This document shows, in pieces, positions 15,702 through 23,458 of a stretch of DNA of 35,206 nt. The notes under the pieces were generated by a model, which was not told the origin of the DNA, made no database searches, and saw nothing but the letters and a program-made list of their open reading frames with translations. The translations under genes were made by a program, and so were the position numbers. Source of the DNA: JBGSKY01 sp041740995 (GTDB lineage Bacteria > Planctomycetota > Planctomycetia > Pirellulales > Pirellulaceae); the NCBI GenBank assembly GCA_041740995.1, contig JBGSKY010000279.1:1-35206 (forward strand). Direction: 5' to 3'. Numbering within the stretch: position 1 is the stretch's first letter; each line of letters starts with the position of its first letter.

Positions 15702-17078
15702 ATGGAAAATGACTCGAACGACCCGGCTTATTGTGCATCCATCGCATCGACTACTAACCAGCAACATTTCCATTTTGACACGCTAAACTTGCCATCCGAG
15801 GGCCCGGTCCTTGATCTCCCGACAAAGCCTGTCGAAGCTGCTCCAGGCTCAAAAAATCTATCATCGGGATCGACCTGGAAAAACGCAGTGGGTTCCACGC
15901 TAGCTTCGCTGACCATTGTTTTAATCCTGTTAACAGCGGTACGGTTCTTTCTTCCTCCGTTGCTCGAAACATCGCGATACTCTTGGTATCGAGGCCAGTT
16001 GCGCGCCGAACATGAAGCCGCTGGCGAGCGGCTGAAAAATATCAGTCTGAATGGACTGAGCGAAGTCTCTGCGATGGTCAGCCAACGAGTAACCCCTTCC
16101 GTTGTGCACATCGACGTCCGCCAGAAAAACGCTGGCTGGACCCTGTCGAATGATCAGGTCAGTGAATCCAGTAAGTTGGATCGCCAATTTGTCCTAGGGC
16201 AGGGCAGTGGCGTAGTTGTCGATGCGTCGGGCTTTCTTTTAACCAACTATCATGTGGTTGAAAATGCAGACCTAATCGAGGTCTATTTGGGCGATCGACG
16301 ACGACTGCGTGCGACCTTGATTGGTTCGGACCGCGCGACCGATTTGGCCGTTCTAAAGGTCGATGCAAACGACTTAATTCCCATCGAATGGGGCGACAGT
16401 GAGCAACTGACCGTCGGTACACCCGTATGGGCAGTGGGCAGTCCGTTTGGACTTAGCGGTTCGATCACTTTCGGCATCATCAGCAGCAAACATCGGGTCG
16501 ATCTAAGTGGAACGCGTTACGGTGATGGGAAAGTACTGACACCTCGATATGGTGATTTGCTGCAAAGCGACGTGGCCGTCAACCCAGGCAACAGCGGTGG
16601 TCCATTGGTGGATGCAAGCGGCTCGCTGGTTGGAATTAACACTGCCATTCTGGGTGAGGATTACCGTGGCGTCTCGTTCTCAATTCCCAGTCGAGTAGTG
16701 CGTCGATGCTATGAACAGATTTTAAAATATGGCGAGGTCAATCGCGGTTGGTTGGGGGTCGAGCTCCAGATGGTTGCTGACAAAAGTCTTGTGACTCCAA
16801 ATGCAACATTGAATATCGAATCAGATAGCGACGAATTACCGAGAACTGGTGCTTTGGTATTGCGATTCGCCGGGAATAATAACTCTCCGGCTCTTCGAGC
16901 AGGCATTCGAATTGGCGATCGTATTGTCGAGTTCAATGGCGTACAGATTCAAGACGCTGATGAGTTGATTCGTACAATCGGCGAAACGGATAGCGGCAGC
17001 CCGATACCGTTCAAAGTGATCCGCGACGGCGAAACCATTGCATTAAAAGTCAAGCTCGGTGTTCGCCCGCCGGAATGA
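15702..17078 (+). CDS. Membrane-anchored HtrA/DegP-like serine protease with one PDZ domain
   Basis: 458 residues from the ATG at 15702, which has an AGGGA site 9-10 nt upstream. A TTG-started extension to 15594 looks non-coding. A ~60-residue polar cytoplasmic N-terminus is followed by one TM helix (about 62-84) that anchors the rest outside the membrane. The trypsin-like S1C domain has the triad H184 (TNYHVVE), D214 (ATDLAVLK) and S298 (NPGNSGGP). One C-terminal PDZ domain (about 348-455) ends the protein. HtrA proteases degrade or refold misfolded envelope proteins, and the PDZ domain senses exposed C-termini. The anchored form with a single PDZ resembles DegS or bacillary HtrA more than soluble DegP. 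The stop overlaps the ATG of a small ORF by ATGA. It is divergent from the isomerase gene. Confidence 0.93.
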   Translation: MENDSNDPAYCASIASTTNQQHFHFDTLNLPSEGPVLDLPTKPVEAAPGSKNLSSGSTWKNAVGSTLASLTIVLILLTAVRFFLPPLLETSRYSWYRGQLRAEHEAAGERLKNISLNGLSEVSAMVSQRVTPSVVHIDVRQKNAGWTLSNDQVSESSKLDRQFVLGQGSGVVVDASGFLLTNYHVVENADLIEVYLGDRRRLRATLIGSDRATDLAVLKVDANDLIPIEWGDSEQLTVGTPVWAVGSPFGLSGSITFGIISSKHRVDLSGTRYGDGKVLTPRYGDLLQSDVAVNPGNSGGPLVDASGSLVGINTAILGEDYRGVSFSIPSRVVRRCYEQILKYGEVNRGWLGVELQMVADKSLVTPNATLNIESDSDELPRTGALVLRFAGNNNSPALRAGIRIGDRIVEFNGVQIQDADELIRTIGETDSGSPIPFKVIRDGETIALKVKLGVRPPE

Positions 17079-17302
17079 TTTTTGGCTGCAGATTATTAGG
17101 CTATTTTCTTTTGGCACTGCTCCGCGGTGCCACAACCGAAGTGTGCGATAAGGCTTTAAAGCCTGAACCTGACACAAATGATGTCTATTCTTTTCAAGCA
17201 CACCTTGCTCAATCGCAAACTCAATCCATCTTGACGAAGGTGTTTAAAATCAGCGATAAGCCAAACGGTGAAACCATTGAGATGCAATTGCGAATCGAAT
17301 AA
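17075..17302 (+). CDS. Possible small exported protein coupled to the HtrA-like protease
   Basis: 75 codons beginning with an ATG that overlaps the protease stop (ATGA), the usual sign of translational coupling. The first ~20 residues are hydrophobic (MIFGCRLLGYFLLALLRGA), like a signal peptide or anchor; the rest is polar, with an unremarkable KVFKISDKPNGETIEMQLRIE ending. The family is not recognised. The overlap and hydrophobic N-terminus favour a real gene, but the short length leaves doubt. If real, it could be a substrate, adaptor or inhibitor of the protease. Confidence 0.4.
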   Translation: MIFGCRLLGYFLLALLRGATTEVCDKALKPEPDTNDVYSFQAHLAQSQTQSILTKVFKISDKPNGETIEMQLRIE

Positions 17303-17332
17303 TAGACAGTTCGCTTGACGAATGATGTTTGA

Positions 17333-18331
17333 ATGAAAAAAACCGCACTATTGACCGGCATCACTGGCCAGGACGGCTATTACCTAGCTTCCTTTCTGCG
17401 CAGTCTAAATTATCGAGTCATCGGGCTTATCCGATCCGAATCAGGAGCGTCGAAAAACATCCCCTCGCTCGAATATTTTTTGAATGCTCCAGCTATAGAG
17501 CTTCGCAAGACATCGTTGCTTGACCAATCATCGTGGAACGATTTGGTCGCAGATTATCAACCTGATGAGATCTATCATTTGGCTGGCGTGAGCTTTGTTC
17601 CAGATAGTTGGAATGACCCGATCGGAACAGTTGCGGCGAACGTCGATGTAACGCTGCACATTTTAGAAGCGATCCGCAATTGCAATCCGACGACGAAGAT
17701 GTTTTACGCGTGTTCGAGCGAGATTTTTGGTCGCCCAACAGTTGGTCCGCAAAATGAACAAACCGCGTTGGCACCCAATTCACCCTATGGCGTTACTAAA
17801 GCTGCATCTCATGGGATGATCGCAGCCTACCGCCAACGATACAACCTTTTTGCGTGCAGCGGCATTCTGTTTAATCATGAATCGCCACGCAGGCCGACGA
17901 CATTCGTGACACGGAAAATTTCTGCGGCGACAGCGGCAATTGCGAACGGCCAACAAGACTCGTTAATGCTGGGTTGCTTGGATGCACAACGCGACTGGGG
18001 TTATGCAGGCGATTTTGTTGACTGCATGTGGCGAATGCTGCAATCGAATCATCCGAAAGACTATGTCATTGGGACGGGACAATTGACCAGCATTCGACGT
18101 CTGCTTGATATTGCCTTTGAGCACGTTGGTTTGGATTGGAACAACTATGTTTCAATCGATCAACGCTTTGCGCATTCAAAAGAAACCAACGCGCTTTACG
18201 CAGACGCCAGTGCGGCCGCAAACGATTTGAATTGGCGGCCCCAGACGCCGATAGACGAGTTGCTTCGCATGATGGTCGATCATGATTTAACGTTGTCCGC
18301 TAACCAAGCTGGTCAGTTGCGAGCGGCGTAA
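17333..18331 (+). CDS. GDP-mannose 4,6-dehydratase-like SDR enzyme (first of tandem pair)
   Basis: 332 residues of the extended short-chain dehydrogenase family. The N-terminal NAD(P) motif is TGITGQDGYYLA (8-19). The active site is Ser128/Ser129 and Glu130 in CSSEIFG with Tyr152-x3-Lys156 in SPYGVTK. The GDP-mannose dehydratase signature GILFNHESPRR is present, as are FVTRKI and RDWGYAGDFVDCMW. GDP-mannose 4,6-dehydratase makes GDP-4-keto-6-deoxymannose, precursor of GDP-fucose, GDP-rhamnose and related sugars. However, the Arg-Arg pair that follows the second strand in Gmd (kept as RRSS in the next gene) is replaced here by IRSESG, which would alter cofactor or substrate contacts. It may be a divergent Gmd or an epimerase/reductase acting on the product. 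It is 30 bp after the small ORF. Confidence 0.8.
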   Translation: MKKTALLTGITGQDGYYLASFLRSLNYRVIGLIRSESGASKNIPSLEYFLNAPAIELRKTSLLDQSSWNDLVADYQPDEIYHLAGVSFVPDSWNDPIGTVAANVDVTLHILEAIRNCNPTTKMFYACSSEIFGRPTVGPQNEQTALAPNSPYGVTKAASHGMIAAYRQRYNLFACSGILFNHESPRRPTTFVTRKISAATAAIANGQQDSLMLGCLDAQRDWGYAGDFVDCMWRMLQSNHPKDYVIGTGQLTSIRRLLDIAFEHVGLDWNNYVSIDQRFAHSKETNALYADASAAANDLNWRPQTPIDELLRMMVDHDLTLSANQAGQLRAA

Positions 18332-18497
18332 ACGTTGTGATTATCGCAATGCAATTTTGGCACAATCGATCGATTGCTCTAGCGAGCTTGACGACTGATT
18401 TGCTACGAAACGGACACACAGCAATTCGGGGCGGTCGAGATACCGTTGCCGGTGGGCTGGTCAAAATAACTAATGTTTTCTTCGGAGTGCTATTGGA
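18332..18497. promoter_or_regulatory. Spacer between tandem dehydratase genes with two dyads
   Basis: This 166-bp gap contains an imperfect 15-bp dyad TTGTGATTATCGCAA (18335-18349) and a perfect 14-bp palindrome CAATCGATCGATTG (18363-18376). A GGAG at 18484-18487 lies 10 nt before the next ATG. The dyads might be operator sites for a separate promoter of the second gene. The core TCGATCGA is also a sequence that arises easily by chance in this genome. Confidence 0.3.
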
Positions 18498-19505
18498 ATG
18501 GATGCGACCGCATTAATCACCGGAATTACAGGCCAGGATGGCTCGTATTTAGCTGAACTGCTGCTCGACAAGGGTTATGAAGTTCATGGAACTTTTCGCC
18601 GTTCCAGCACGCCAAGCTTTGAACGAATCAGTCATATTGAAGAAAAGCTTCACCTTCACTCCTGCGATTTGACGGACCAGAGTTCACTGCACAAACTGAT
18701 TCAACGAATTCGTCCTAGCGAAGTCTACAATTTGGCCGCTCAGAGTTTTGTCGGAACCAGTTGGGACCAAGTTTTATCGACCGGTGACGTGACCGGCCTG
18801 GGAACTGCCCGCGTGCTAGAAGCGATACGAAACGTTGACGCTAACATCAAATTTTATCAAGCCAGCAGCAGCGAGATGTTCGGCTTAGTTCATGAAACAC
18901 CGCAGCGCGAAACCACGCCGCTGCACCCGCGCAGCCCCTATGGTGTAGCCAAAGTATACGGCCATTATTTAACCATCAATTTCCGTGAGAGCTATGGCAT
19001 GTTTGCTTGCTCAGGAATTCTTTTTAATCACGAATCGCCGCGACGAGGATTGGAGTTTGTGACTCGCAAAATTACCAATGCAGTCGCACGAATCAAATGC
19101 GGCCTGCAAAATGAATTGCGTCTGGGTAATCTGGAAGCCAAACGAGATTGGGGATTCGCGGGCGACTATGTCGAAGCGATGTGGTTGATGTTGCAACGCG
19201 ATACGCCCGAAGATTTCGTCGTCGGAACCGGTATAACTAGCCGCGTCGATGATTTCGTAAAACTGGCCTTCGATCATGTTGGTTTGGATGCCAACGAATT
19301 TGTTATTGTTGACCCGCGATTCTACCGCCCAGCGGAAGTGGATCTGTTGCTAGCGGATCCTAGCAAATGCGAAAGCGAACTGGATTGGACACCGAAGACT
19401 GATTTAGAAACGCTTGTCAAAATGATGGTCGACAACGATCTGGAACTGGCCGAGCGTGAGATTGCTTTGCGTCGGACGCAAGTCCGCATTTCCAAAGCTG
19501 CGTAG
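18498..19505 (+). CDS. gmd: GDP-mannose 4,6-dehydratase
   Basis: 335 residues. It has the NADP-binding TGITGQDGSYLAELLL near the start, FRRSS at 33-37 (the Arg pair that contacts NADPH in Gmd), and the catalytic Ser/Glu in QASSSEMFG (S124/S125, E126) with Tyr148 and Lys152 in SPYGVAK. The family block GILFNHESPRRGLEFVTRKIT is intact. The enzyme removes water from GDP-D-mannose to give GDP-4-keto-6-deoxy-D-mannose for deoxyhexose synthesis. It is somewhat shorter than proteobacterial Gmd (about 370). It is clearly paralogous to the preceding gene but keeps the canonical residues more faithfully, so it is the better Gmd candidate. The O-antigen ligase gene follows, making surface polysaccharide its likely purpose. 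A closely related GDP-sugar dehydratase specificity cannot be excluded. Confidence 0.85.
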   Translation: MDATALITGITGQDGSYLAELLLDKGYEVHGTFRRSSTPSFERISHIEEKLHLHSCDLTDQSSLHKLIQRIRPSEVYNLAAQSFVGTSWDQVLSTGDVTGLGTARVLEAIRNVDANIKFYQASSSEMFGLVHETPQRETTPLHPRSPYGVAKVYGHYLTINFRESYGMFACSGILFNHESPRRGLEFVTRKITNAVARIKCGLQNELRLGNLEAKRDWGFAGDYVEAMWLMLQRDTPEDFVVGTGITSRVDDFVKLAFDHVGLDANEFVIVDPRFYRPAEVDLLLADPSKCESELDWTPKTDLETLVKMMVDNDLELAEREIALRRTQVRISKAA

Positions 19506-19649
19506 CAACCTCCTGAAAATCCCCACCGACGGCGAAACCGTCCTGGTTTTGCCAGGGTAATCGTTGGCAAAAATTCAGCTTGTGAGTATGCTAGAGCGGG
19601 TGCGACGAAGCAGTAATCGTCGCCTCTCCCGTTCGTGATACTTGTTCTA
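19506..19649 (+). promoter_or_regulatory. Hairpin-rich leader before the O-antigen ligase gene
   Basis: Three hairpins can be drawn in this spacer. The first pairs GGCGAAACC (19531-19539) with GGTTTTGCC (19545-19553). The second pairs TTTTGCCA (19547-19554) with TGGCAAAA (19565-19572), sharing bases with the first so that the two exclude each other. The third pairs GCGACGA (19602-19608) with TCGTCGC (19617-19623), with a flanking CGGG/CCCG extension to 19631, ending 18 nt before the ATG. Mutually exclusive stems followed by a hairpin near the start are typical of attenuators or riboswitch-like leaders, but no known class was recognised. Confidence 0.4.
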
Positions 19650-21056
19650 ATGAGCTCTGCCTTCGCAAATTCACGTAGCCGGTCTTTTACGACTTCGCCA
19701 CGCGCTGCCGCAGTCCCGCAAGAACGTAGAGTGGAGCAGACCAAGCAGTCGCTCGATCTGTTCGCGTTCATGGATCTGCTCGTCTTTCCGATCGCCTTAC
19801 AGTTTTGTTACATCGGGATGGTATTCGGCAACAATATTGACGTTGCCAAGGAGATTCAGACTGGAGCCCAGTCTACGCTGACGTTTCAAATTCTTTTGAA
19901 ACTGGTATTTGTTGCAATCGGCTTGGTCATCGGCGGTTGGGGCTGGTGGTATCGTCAACGCGTTCGAGCTTTGCTGACCTCATTGCCCGGGACGATGATC
20001 CTTGCATTATTAGCTTGGCATTTTGTGACTAGCCCGATGGCGATGTCCGCGTTCAAGTCATTCATAGCGGCCGTCTCTTTTCTGTCGATCGTTTTGGTGA
20101 CTACGTCGATGCTTGCCTGCTTTGGCGTGCGACGTTTAGTGATGACGACCCTGTTTGGGATCATTCTTTACGTCTTGGGAAGTATTGTTCTTTACGCCGT
20201 TTCGCCTGAGATGGCAACTTTCAAAGAAGTCATGAATCGGTTTGTAACGATCGAACGCTTCGGCGGACTTGCCCATCCAAACATGCTTGGTAAGTATGCA
20301 GTGATGATGGTTTTGTTAACGATGATTGCGATCGGCGACGGCTATCTGGATTGGAAGTGGTCCGTTCCCTCGATCCTTTTAGCAGCTGGGGTTTTGGTTG
20401 CCTGTCTCAGCCGGACTCCGGTGATTGCAGGCGTGGCAGCATGTGGAATTGTAATGGCACCCATCTTGCGAAAACGCGAGACTTATCTCGCGATCGCCGG
20501 TTGCATGATCGCTGGATTGATTGGTTTTGTGATCGTGGAAAGTACAATCGGATTCGATTTTGTGGCCGAAAAATTAATTGCCAAGGTAACCAAGACGGGT
20601 TCGGCCGAGGAAGTCACCACGGTTACCGGTCGAACAGACATTTGGAAATATTCGCTTGCTAGATCCGCTGAACGTCCAATATTTGGTTGGGGATCTGCGT
20701 CAACAGCGGTTGTTATGGAAGATATGTCCGGACATTCGCATAACTTGATTCTTCATCCGATTTTGGCCATGGGTTTTCCAGGTGGTGCATTGGTAATTGT
20801 GATTCTGTTAATGAATCTCGTTAACGCCATAAGGATGGACAGTTTGTTGCTTCGCGGCGTTCTTGTGTTCACTCTTGTACTTGGCATGGTAGAATCACCT
20901 CTGCTCGGTTCGTTCCCCGATGGACTCACAATTCTGTGGATAGCAATTACGTTGTTGCCAATTTTGTTAATCCTTGACAAACAAGCTGACCGTGGATTGG
21001 TCAATTCCCCGGCGGTTGATAATGTCCATCGGCCCAACTTTTCGACCGCAACTTAA
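19650..21056 (+). CDS. O-antigen ligase/polymerase family membrane protein
   Basis: 468 residues from the ATG at 19650; a GTG at 19635 would add five. A polar ~37-residue N-terminus precedes about ten membrane helices. The conserved O-antigen ligase/Wzy_C-type region is seen in LAHPNMLGKYAVMM (about 208-221), an extracytoplasmic loop, GRTDIWKYSLARSAERPIFGWG (about 327-348) and SGHSHNLILHPILAMG (about 360-375); the conserved His in the last block fits the catalytic loop of WaaL-type enzymes. Such proteins join polysaccharide repeat units to each other or to a lipid anchor at the outer face of the inner membrane, and some transfer glycans to protein. It follows two deoxysugar genes. Ligase and polymerase cannot be told apart by sequence alone. 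Confidence 0.83.
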   Translation: MSSAFANSRSRSFTTSPRAAAVPQERRVEQTKQSLDLFAFMDLLVFPIALQFCYIGMVFGNNIDVAKEIQTGAQSTLTFQILLKLVFVAIGLVIGGWGWWYRQRVRALLTSLPGTMILALLAWHFVTSPMAMSAFKSFIAAVSFLSIVLVTTSMLACFGVRRLVMTTLFGIILYVLGSIVLYAVSPEMATFKEVMNRFVTIERFGGLAHPNMLGKYAVMMVLLTMIAIGDGYLDWKWSVPSILLAAGVLVACLSRTPVIAGVAACGIVMAPILRKRETYLAIAGCMIAGLIGFVIVESTIGFDFVAEKLIAKVTKTGSAEEVTTVTGRTDIWKYSLARSAERPIFGWGSASTAVVMEDMSGHSHNLILHPILAMGFPGGALVIVILLMNLVNAIRMDSLLLRGVLVFTLVLGMVESPLLGSFPDGLTILWIAITLLPILLILDKQADRGLVNSPAVDNVHRPNFSTAT

Positions 21057-21066
21057 AGCCTTATCC

Positions 21067-21116
21067 GAAAAGGGGTCTGACCCGTTGGAACAACGGAGAG
21101 GGTCAGCCCCCTTTTC
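21067..21116. repeat. Long inverted repeat, terminator or REP-like element
   Basis: GAAAAGGGGTCTGACCC (21067-21083) and GGGTCAGCCCCCTTTTC (21100-21116) form a 17-bp stem with one mismatch. The 16-nt loop contains its own GTTG-GAA-CAAC mini-hairpin. It begins 11 nt after the stop of the O-antigen ligase gene. GC-rich stems bordered by A and T runs can terminate transcription in both directions. The core GGGGTC-TGACCC also resembles dispersed repetitive extragenic palindromes found in environmental bacteria; no other copy is seen in this window. Confidence 0.7.
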
Positions 21117-21139
21117 ATAAACAGAAATTTATTGAATCA

Positions 21140-22351
21140 ATGATTGCCGTTTTACCAATGAAAAATCGCTCAAAGTTTCGCAGCTTGATCGGATCACTAT
21201 CGCTAGCGATGATCGCCGCGAGCGCTGTTGCAGAATCACCAATCAACTACAAAGATCTGGGAATCGTCAGCGAAAAACCAGTTGAGGGCATTTATGTCCA
21301 AGTCGGCGATGCTTTCATGGTTCCATACTCAATGCCAATCCCCGGAACTGAAATCCAGTTCACCATGATCCCGGTACCCGCTGGCAAATTCATGATGGGA
21401 TCGCCTGAAGATGAGACAGGTCATCAGTCCGACGAAGGACCGCAACGTGAAGTCTCTGTGCCGCCATTTTGGATTGGCAAGACAGAACTGACTTGGGCGG
21501 AATACAAAGTCTTTATGGGGATGTATCCGATCCTGAAGCAATTGGTCAGCCAAAAAGTGCGCCCGATTACCAAAGACAATCGCGTCGATGCGATCACCGT
21601 CCCAACACCGTTGTATGATCCAGGCCACACTTATAAGCTTGGATCTAGACCGCAACAACCAGCGGTAACGATGACCCAGTATGCGGCGAAACAATACACA
21701 AAGTGGCTCAGCGGTCTCTCAGGTTTACAATACCGTCTGCCGACCGAAGCGGAATGGGAATACGCGGCGCGAGCTGGTAGCACCACCGCCTACTCGTTTG
21801 GTGATGACGTTTCGAAGCTGCCTGAATTCGCCGTGTTTGCTGAAAACGCGGAAGTCGGCGCTGCGGACGTCGCCAGTTTGAAACCCAACGCGTTTGGTTT
21901 GTATGATATGCACGGCAATGCCTGGGAATGGGTGATCGATGGTTACCGCAAAGACGGTTATCCGGCTGGCGAAAAGAACACCCTTGAGATGATTGACGCG
22001 ATTGATTGGCCGACCGCCGCTTATCCGCGAACGGTCCGCGGCGGTGGCTTCCAAGACGATGCAGATCGACTGCGTAGCGCAGCAAAAATGGGTTCGGATG
22101 ACGAAGACTGGAAGGGTTCAGACCCAAACATCCCGCTTTCACCATGGTGGTTTACGGATGACCCCGCGCGGAGTGTCGGGATGAGACTAGCCCGATCGTA
22201 TGAACCGATGGCCAAAGAGCTGATCACCAAGTTCTGGAATATCGACAATGAGGACATTGAATTAGATGTCGATATTAGGCTTGATGAAGGCCGTGGCGTG
22301 CTGGCGATCCCAGCCCCCGAATTGGCTGAAGACATCAAGAGCTCGCTATAG
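21140..22351 (+). CDS. Exported formylglycine-generating-enzyme/SUMF1-like protein
   Basis: 403 residues; a second ATG at 21158 gives a cleaner signal peptide (KNRSKFRSLIGSLSLAMIAASAVA, cleavage before ESP). The body is an FGE-sulfatase domain (PF03781): MIPVPAGKFMMGSP (about 76-89), FWIGKTELTWAEYKVFM, YRLPTEAEWEYAARAG, NAFGLYDMHGNAWEWV, TVRGGGF and SVGMRLAR. True FGE oxidises a sulfatase Cys to formylglycine with two Cys residues in its active site, but no Cys pair is seen in this domain. It is therefore more likely one of the many family members used as a C-type-lectin-fold binding or non-FGE enzymatic domain. It lies between the repeat element and, convergently, the ExbB-like operon. A connection to sulfatases is not supported here, as no sulfatase gene is present. 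Confidence 0.87.
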   Translation: MIAVLPMKNRSKFRSLIGSLSLAMIAASAVAESPINYKDLGIVSEKPVEGIYVQVGDAFMVPYSMPIPGTEIQFTMIPVPAGKFMMGSPEDETGHQSDEGPQREVSVPPFWIGKTELTWAEYKVFMGMYPILKQLVSQKVRPITKDNRVDAITVPTPLYDPGHTYKLGSRPQQPAVTMTQYAAKQYTKWLSGLSGLQYRLPTEAEWEYAARAGSTTAYSFGDDVSKLPEFAVFAENAEVGAADVASLKPNAFGLYDMHGNAWEWVIDGYRKDGYPAGEKNTLEMIDAIDWPTAAYPRTVRGGGFQDDADRLRSAAKMGSDDEDWKGSDPNIPLSPWWFTDDPARSVGMRLARSYEPMAKELITKFWNIDNEDIELDVDIRLDEGRGVLAIPAPELAEDIKSSL

Positions 22352-22400
22352 GTTCCAGCACTGAGATTGCTTAAATAGCGGGCCATCTAAAGCGGTTCGA

Positions 22401-23414
22401 CTATTGAGCCGAACTGTTAGAGCCCTGCGGCGAGGCCCCGACTCGAATACCTTCTGGCAATGGGCGGGCGGCTGTTAGGTATCCCTCGACAAAGAGTCGC
22501 TCTTTGAGCTTGCGGAATGAGCCGAATGAGTTCGGATAAACCCAAACGGTGACCGTTGTTGAACGGGGTTGATGCAGCGCCAATTCGGATCGCAACCGGC
22601 CGGATACCTGAAGCGCTGCATCGATATTTTCTCGGATCACCTCTTCGGTTGGTTCGAGCACAAAATACTCCAATTCGACATTTTGCGCCATCGAAGCACC
22701 AGCACCGTTGGACACCAATCCACGTTGTGTTTTCAATGCATATTTCATCACAAATCCATCGACTGGTCCGAGAGCATCGACCACTCGGTCATTTCGAATG
22801 GCACGAGTCACCGACAACCGAGCCTGACTCTTAAGGCTTTCGATCAATGTGTCCCACGGAATAACAGAAACCTTTTCGTTTTCCAACAAGATATGAACTT
22901 CGTCGCCGAAAACCGTCTTGGCCATCGGTGTTGGCAAGTGTTGCAGAGTGATCGTCTCGTTTGGTGCTTCAGCGGATTCCAGCTCTCCTTGATTAGCGAG
23001 CAGAGCAGCAATCTTCTGCTGAAGCTCCTCAATCTCAACTGCGTTTTCAAGTTTTATTGTTTGATCTTCATCGAGTGTCTTTTTGATCTCATCGACTGCC
23101 GATTCCTCTTGTACCAACTCGATCATCAATTGATCTCGCTCACGTTTGCGCAGGGCAATTTCGAACTGATGCCGCTCATAGATACTTAGCTGCCGCTCCA
23201 AATCATCCTGGACGTTTTTGACCGTTTCGATCCGCTTGAGAACTTCATCATTTTCTTGCTGTTTCAGCTCGTTTTTTGCGGCCGCCGTGGCCGCAATTTT
23301 AGTCTGGGAGGCAACCACAACGACCAGAATCACTAACACGCCGACAAGGTTCGCCACGGTATCCAAGAACGCGTCCGCATTTACTTCAAATGTTTCAGAT
23401 TTTGCTCGCTTCAT
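22401..23414 (-). CDS. MotB/ExbD/TolR-like subunit keeping the membrane Asp
   Basis: 337 residues. A short cytoplasmic N-terminus leads into one membrane helix (about 16-38), ADAFLDTVANLVGVLVILVV. Its Asp18 sits where MotB, ExbD and TolR hold the proton-carrying Asp at the cytoplasmic start of the helix. A coiled coil (about 45-140, rich in Glu, Lys and Gln) follows, then a globular domain (about 150-320) ending in VTVWVYPNSFGSFRKLKERLFVEGYLTAARPLP. The C-terminus is predicted in the periplasm; no OmpA-like peptidoglycan-binding motif was recognised. It is third in a minus-strand operon, 44 bp after the 639-residue partner and downstream of the MotA/ExbB-like channel. Likely role: rod subunit of an ion-driven motor or transducer. 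Not assignable to a named family. Confidence 0.72.
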   Translation of the reverse strand: MKRAKSETFEVNADAFLDTVANLVGVLVILVVVVASQTKIAATAAAKNELKQQENDEVLKRIETVKNVQDDLERQLSIYERHQFEIALRKRERDQLMIELVQEESAVDEIKKTLDEDQTIKLENAVEIEELQQKIAALLANQGELESAEAPNETITLQHLPTPMAKTVFGDEVHILLENEKVSVIPWDTLIESLKSQARLSVTRAIRNDRVVDALGPVDGFVMKYALKTQRGLVSNGAGASMAQNVELEYFVLEPTEEVIRENIDAALQVSGRLRSELALHQPRSTTVTVWVYPNSFGSFRKLKERLFVEGYLTAARPLPEGIRVGASPQGSNSSAQ

Positions 23415-23458
23415 GCCAAGAAACTTTTCGGAGAGTTCACCGATGCTAGAACGTTTTA

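Noticed and set aside
18335..18349. CRP-like site TTGTGATTATCGCAA
   Set aside because: It lacks the TGTGA-N6-TCACA spacing; kept only as an unnamed dyad.
21140..22351. True formylglycine-generating enzyme activating a sulfatase
   Set aside because: No active-site Cys pair is visible in the domain and no sulfatase gene is in the window, so only the fold is claimed.
22569..23189. 206-codon plus-strand frame
   Set aside because: It lies wholly antisense to the 337-residue rod gene, whose membrane helix, coiled coil and operon position are convincing.
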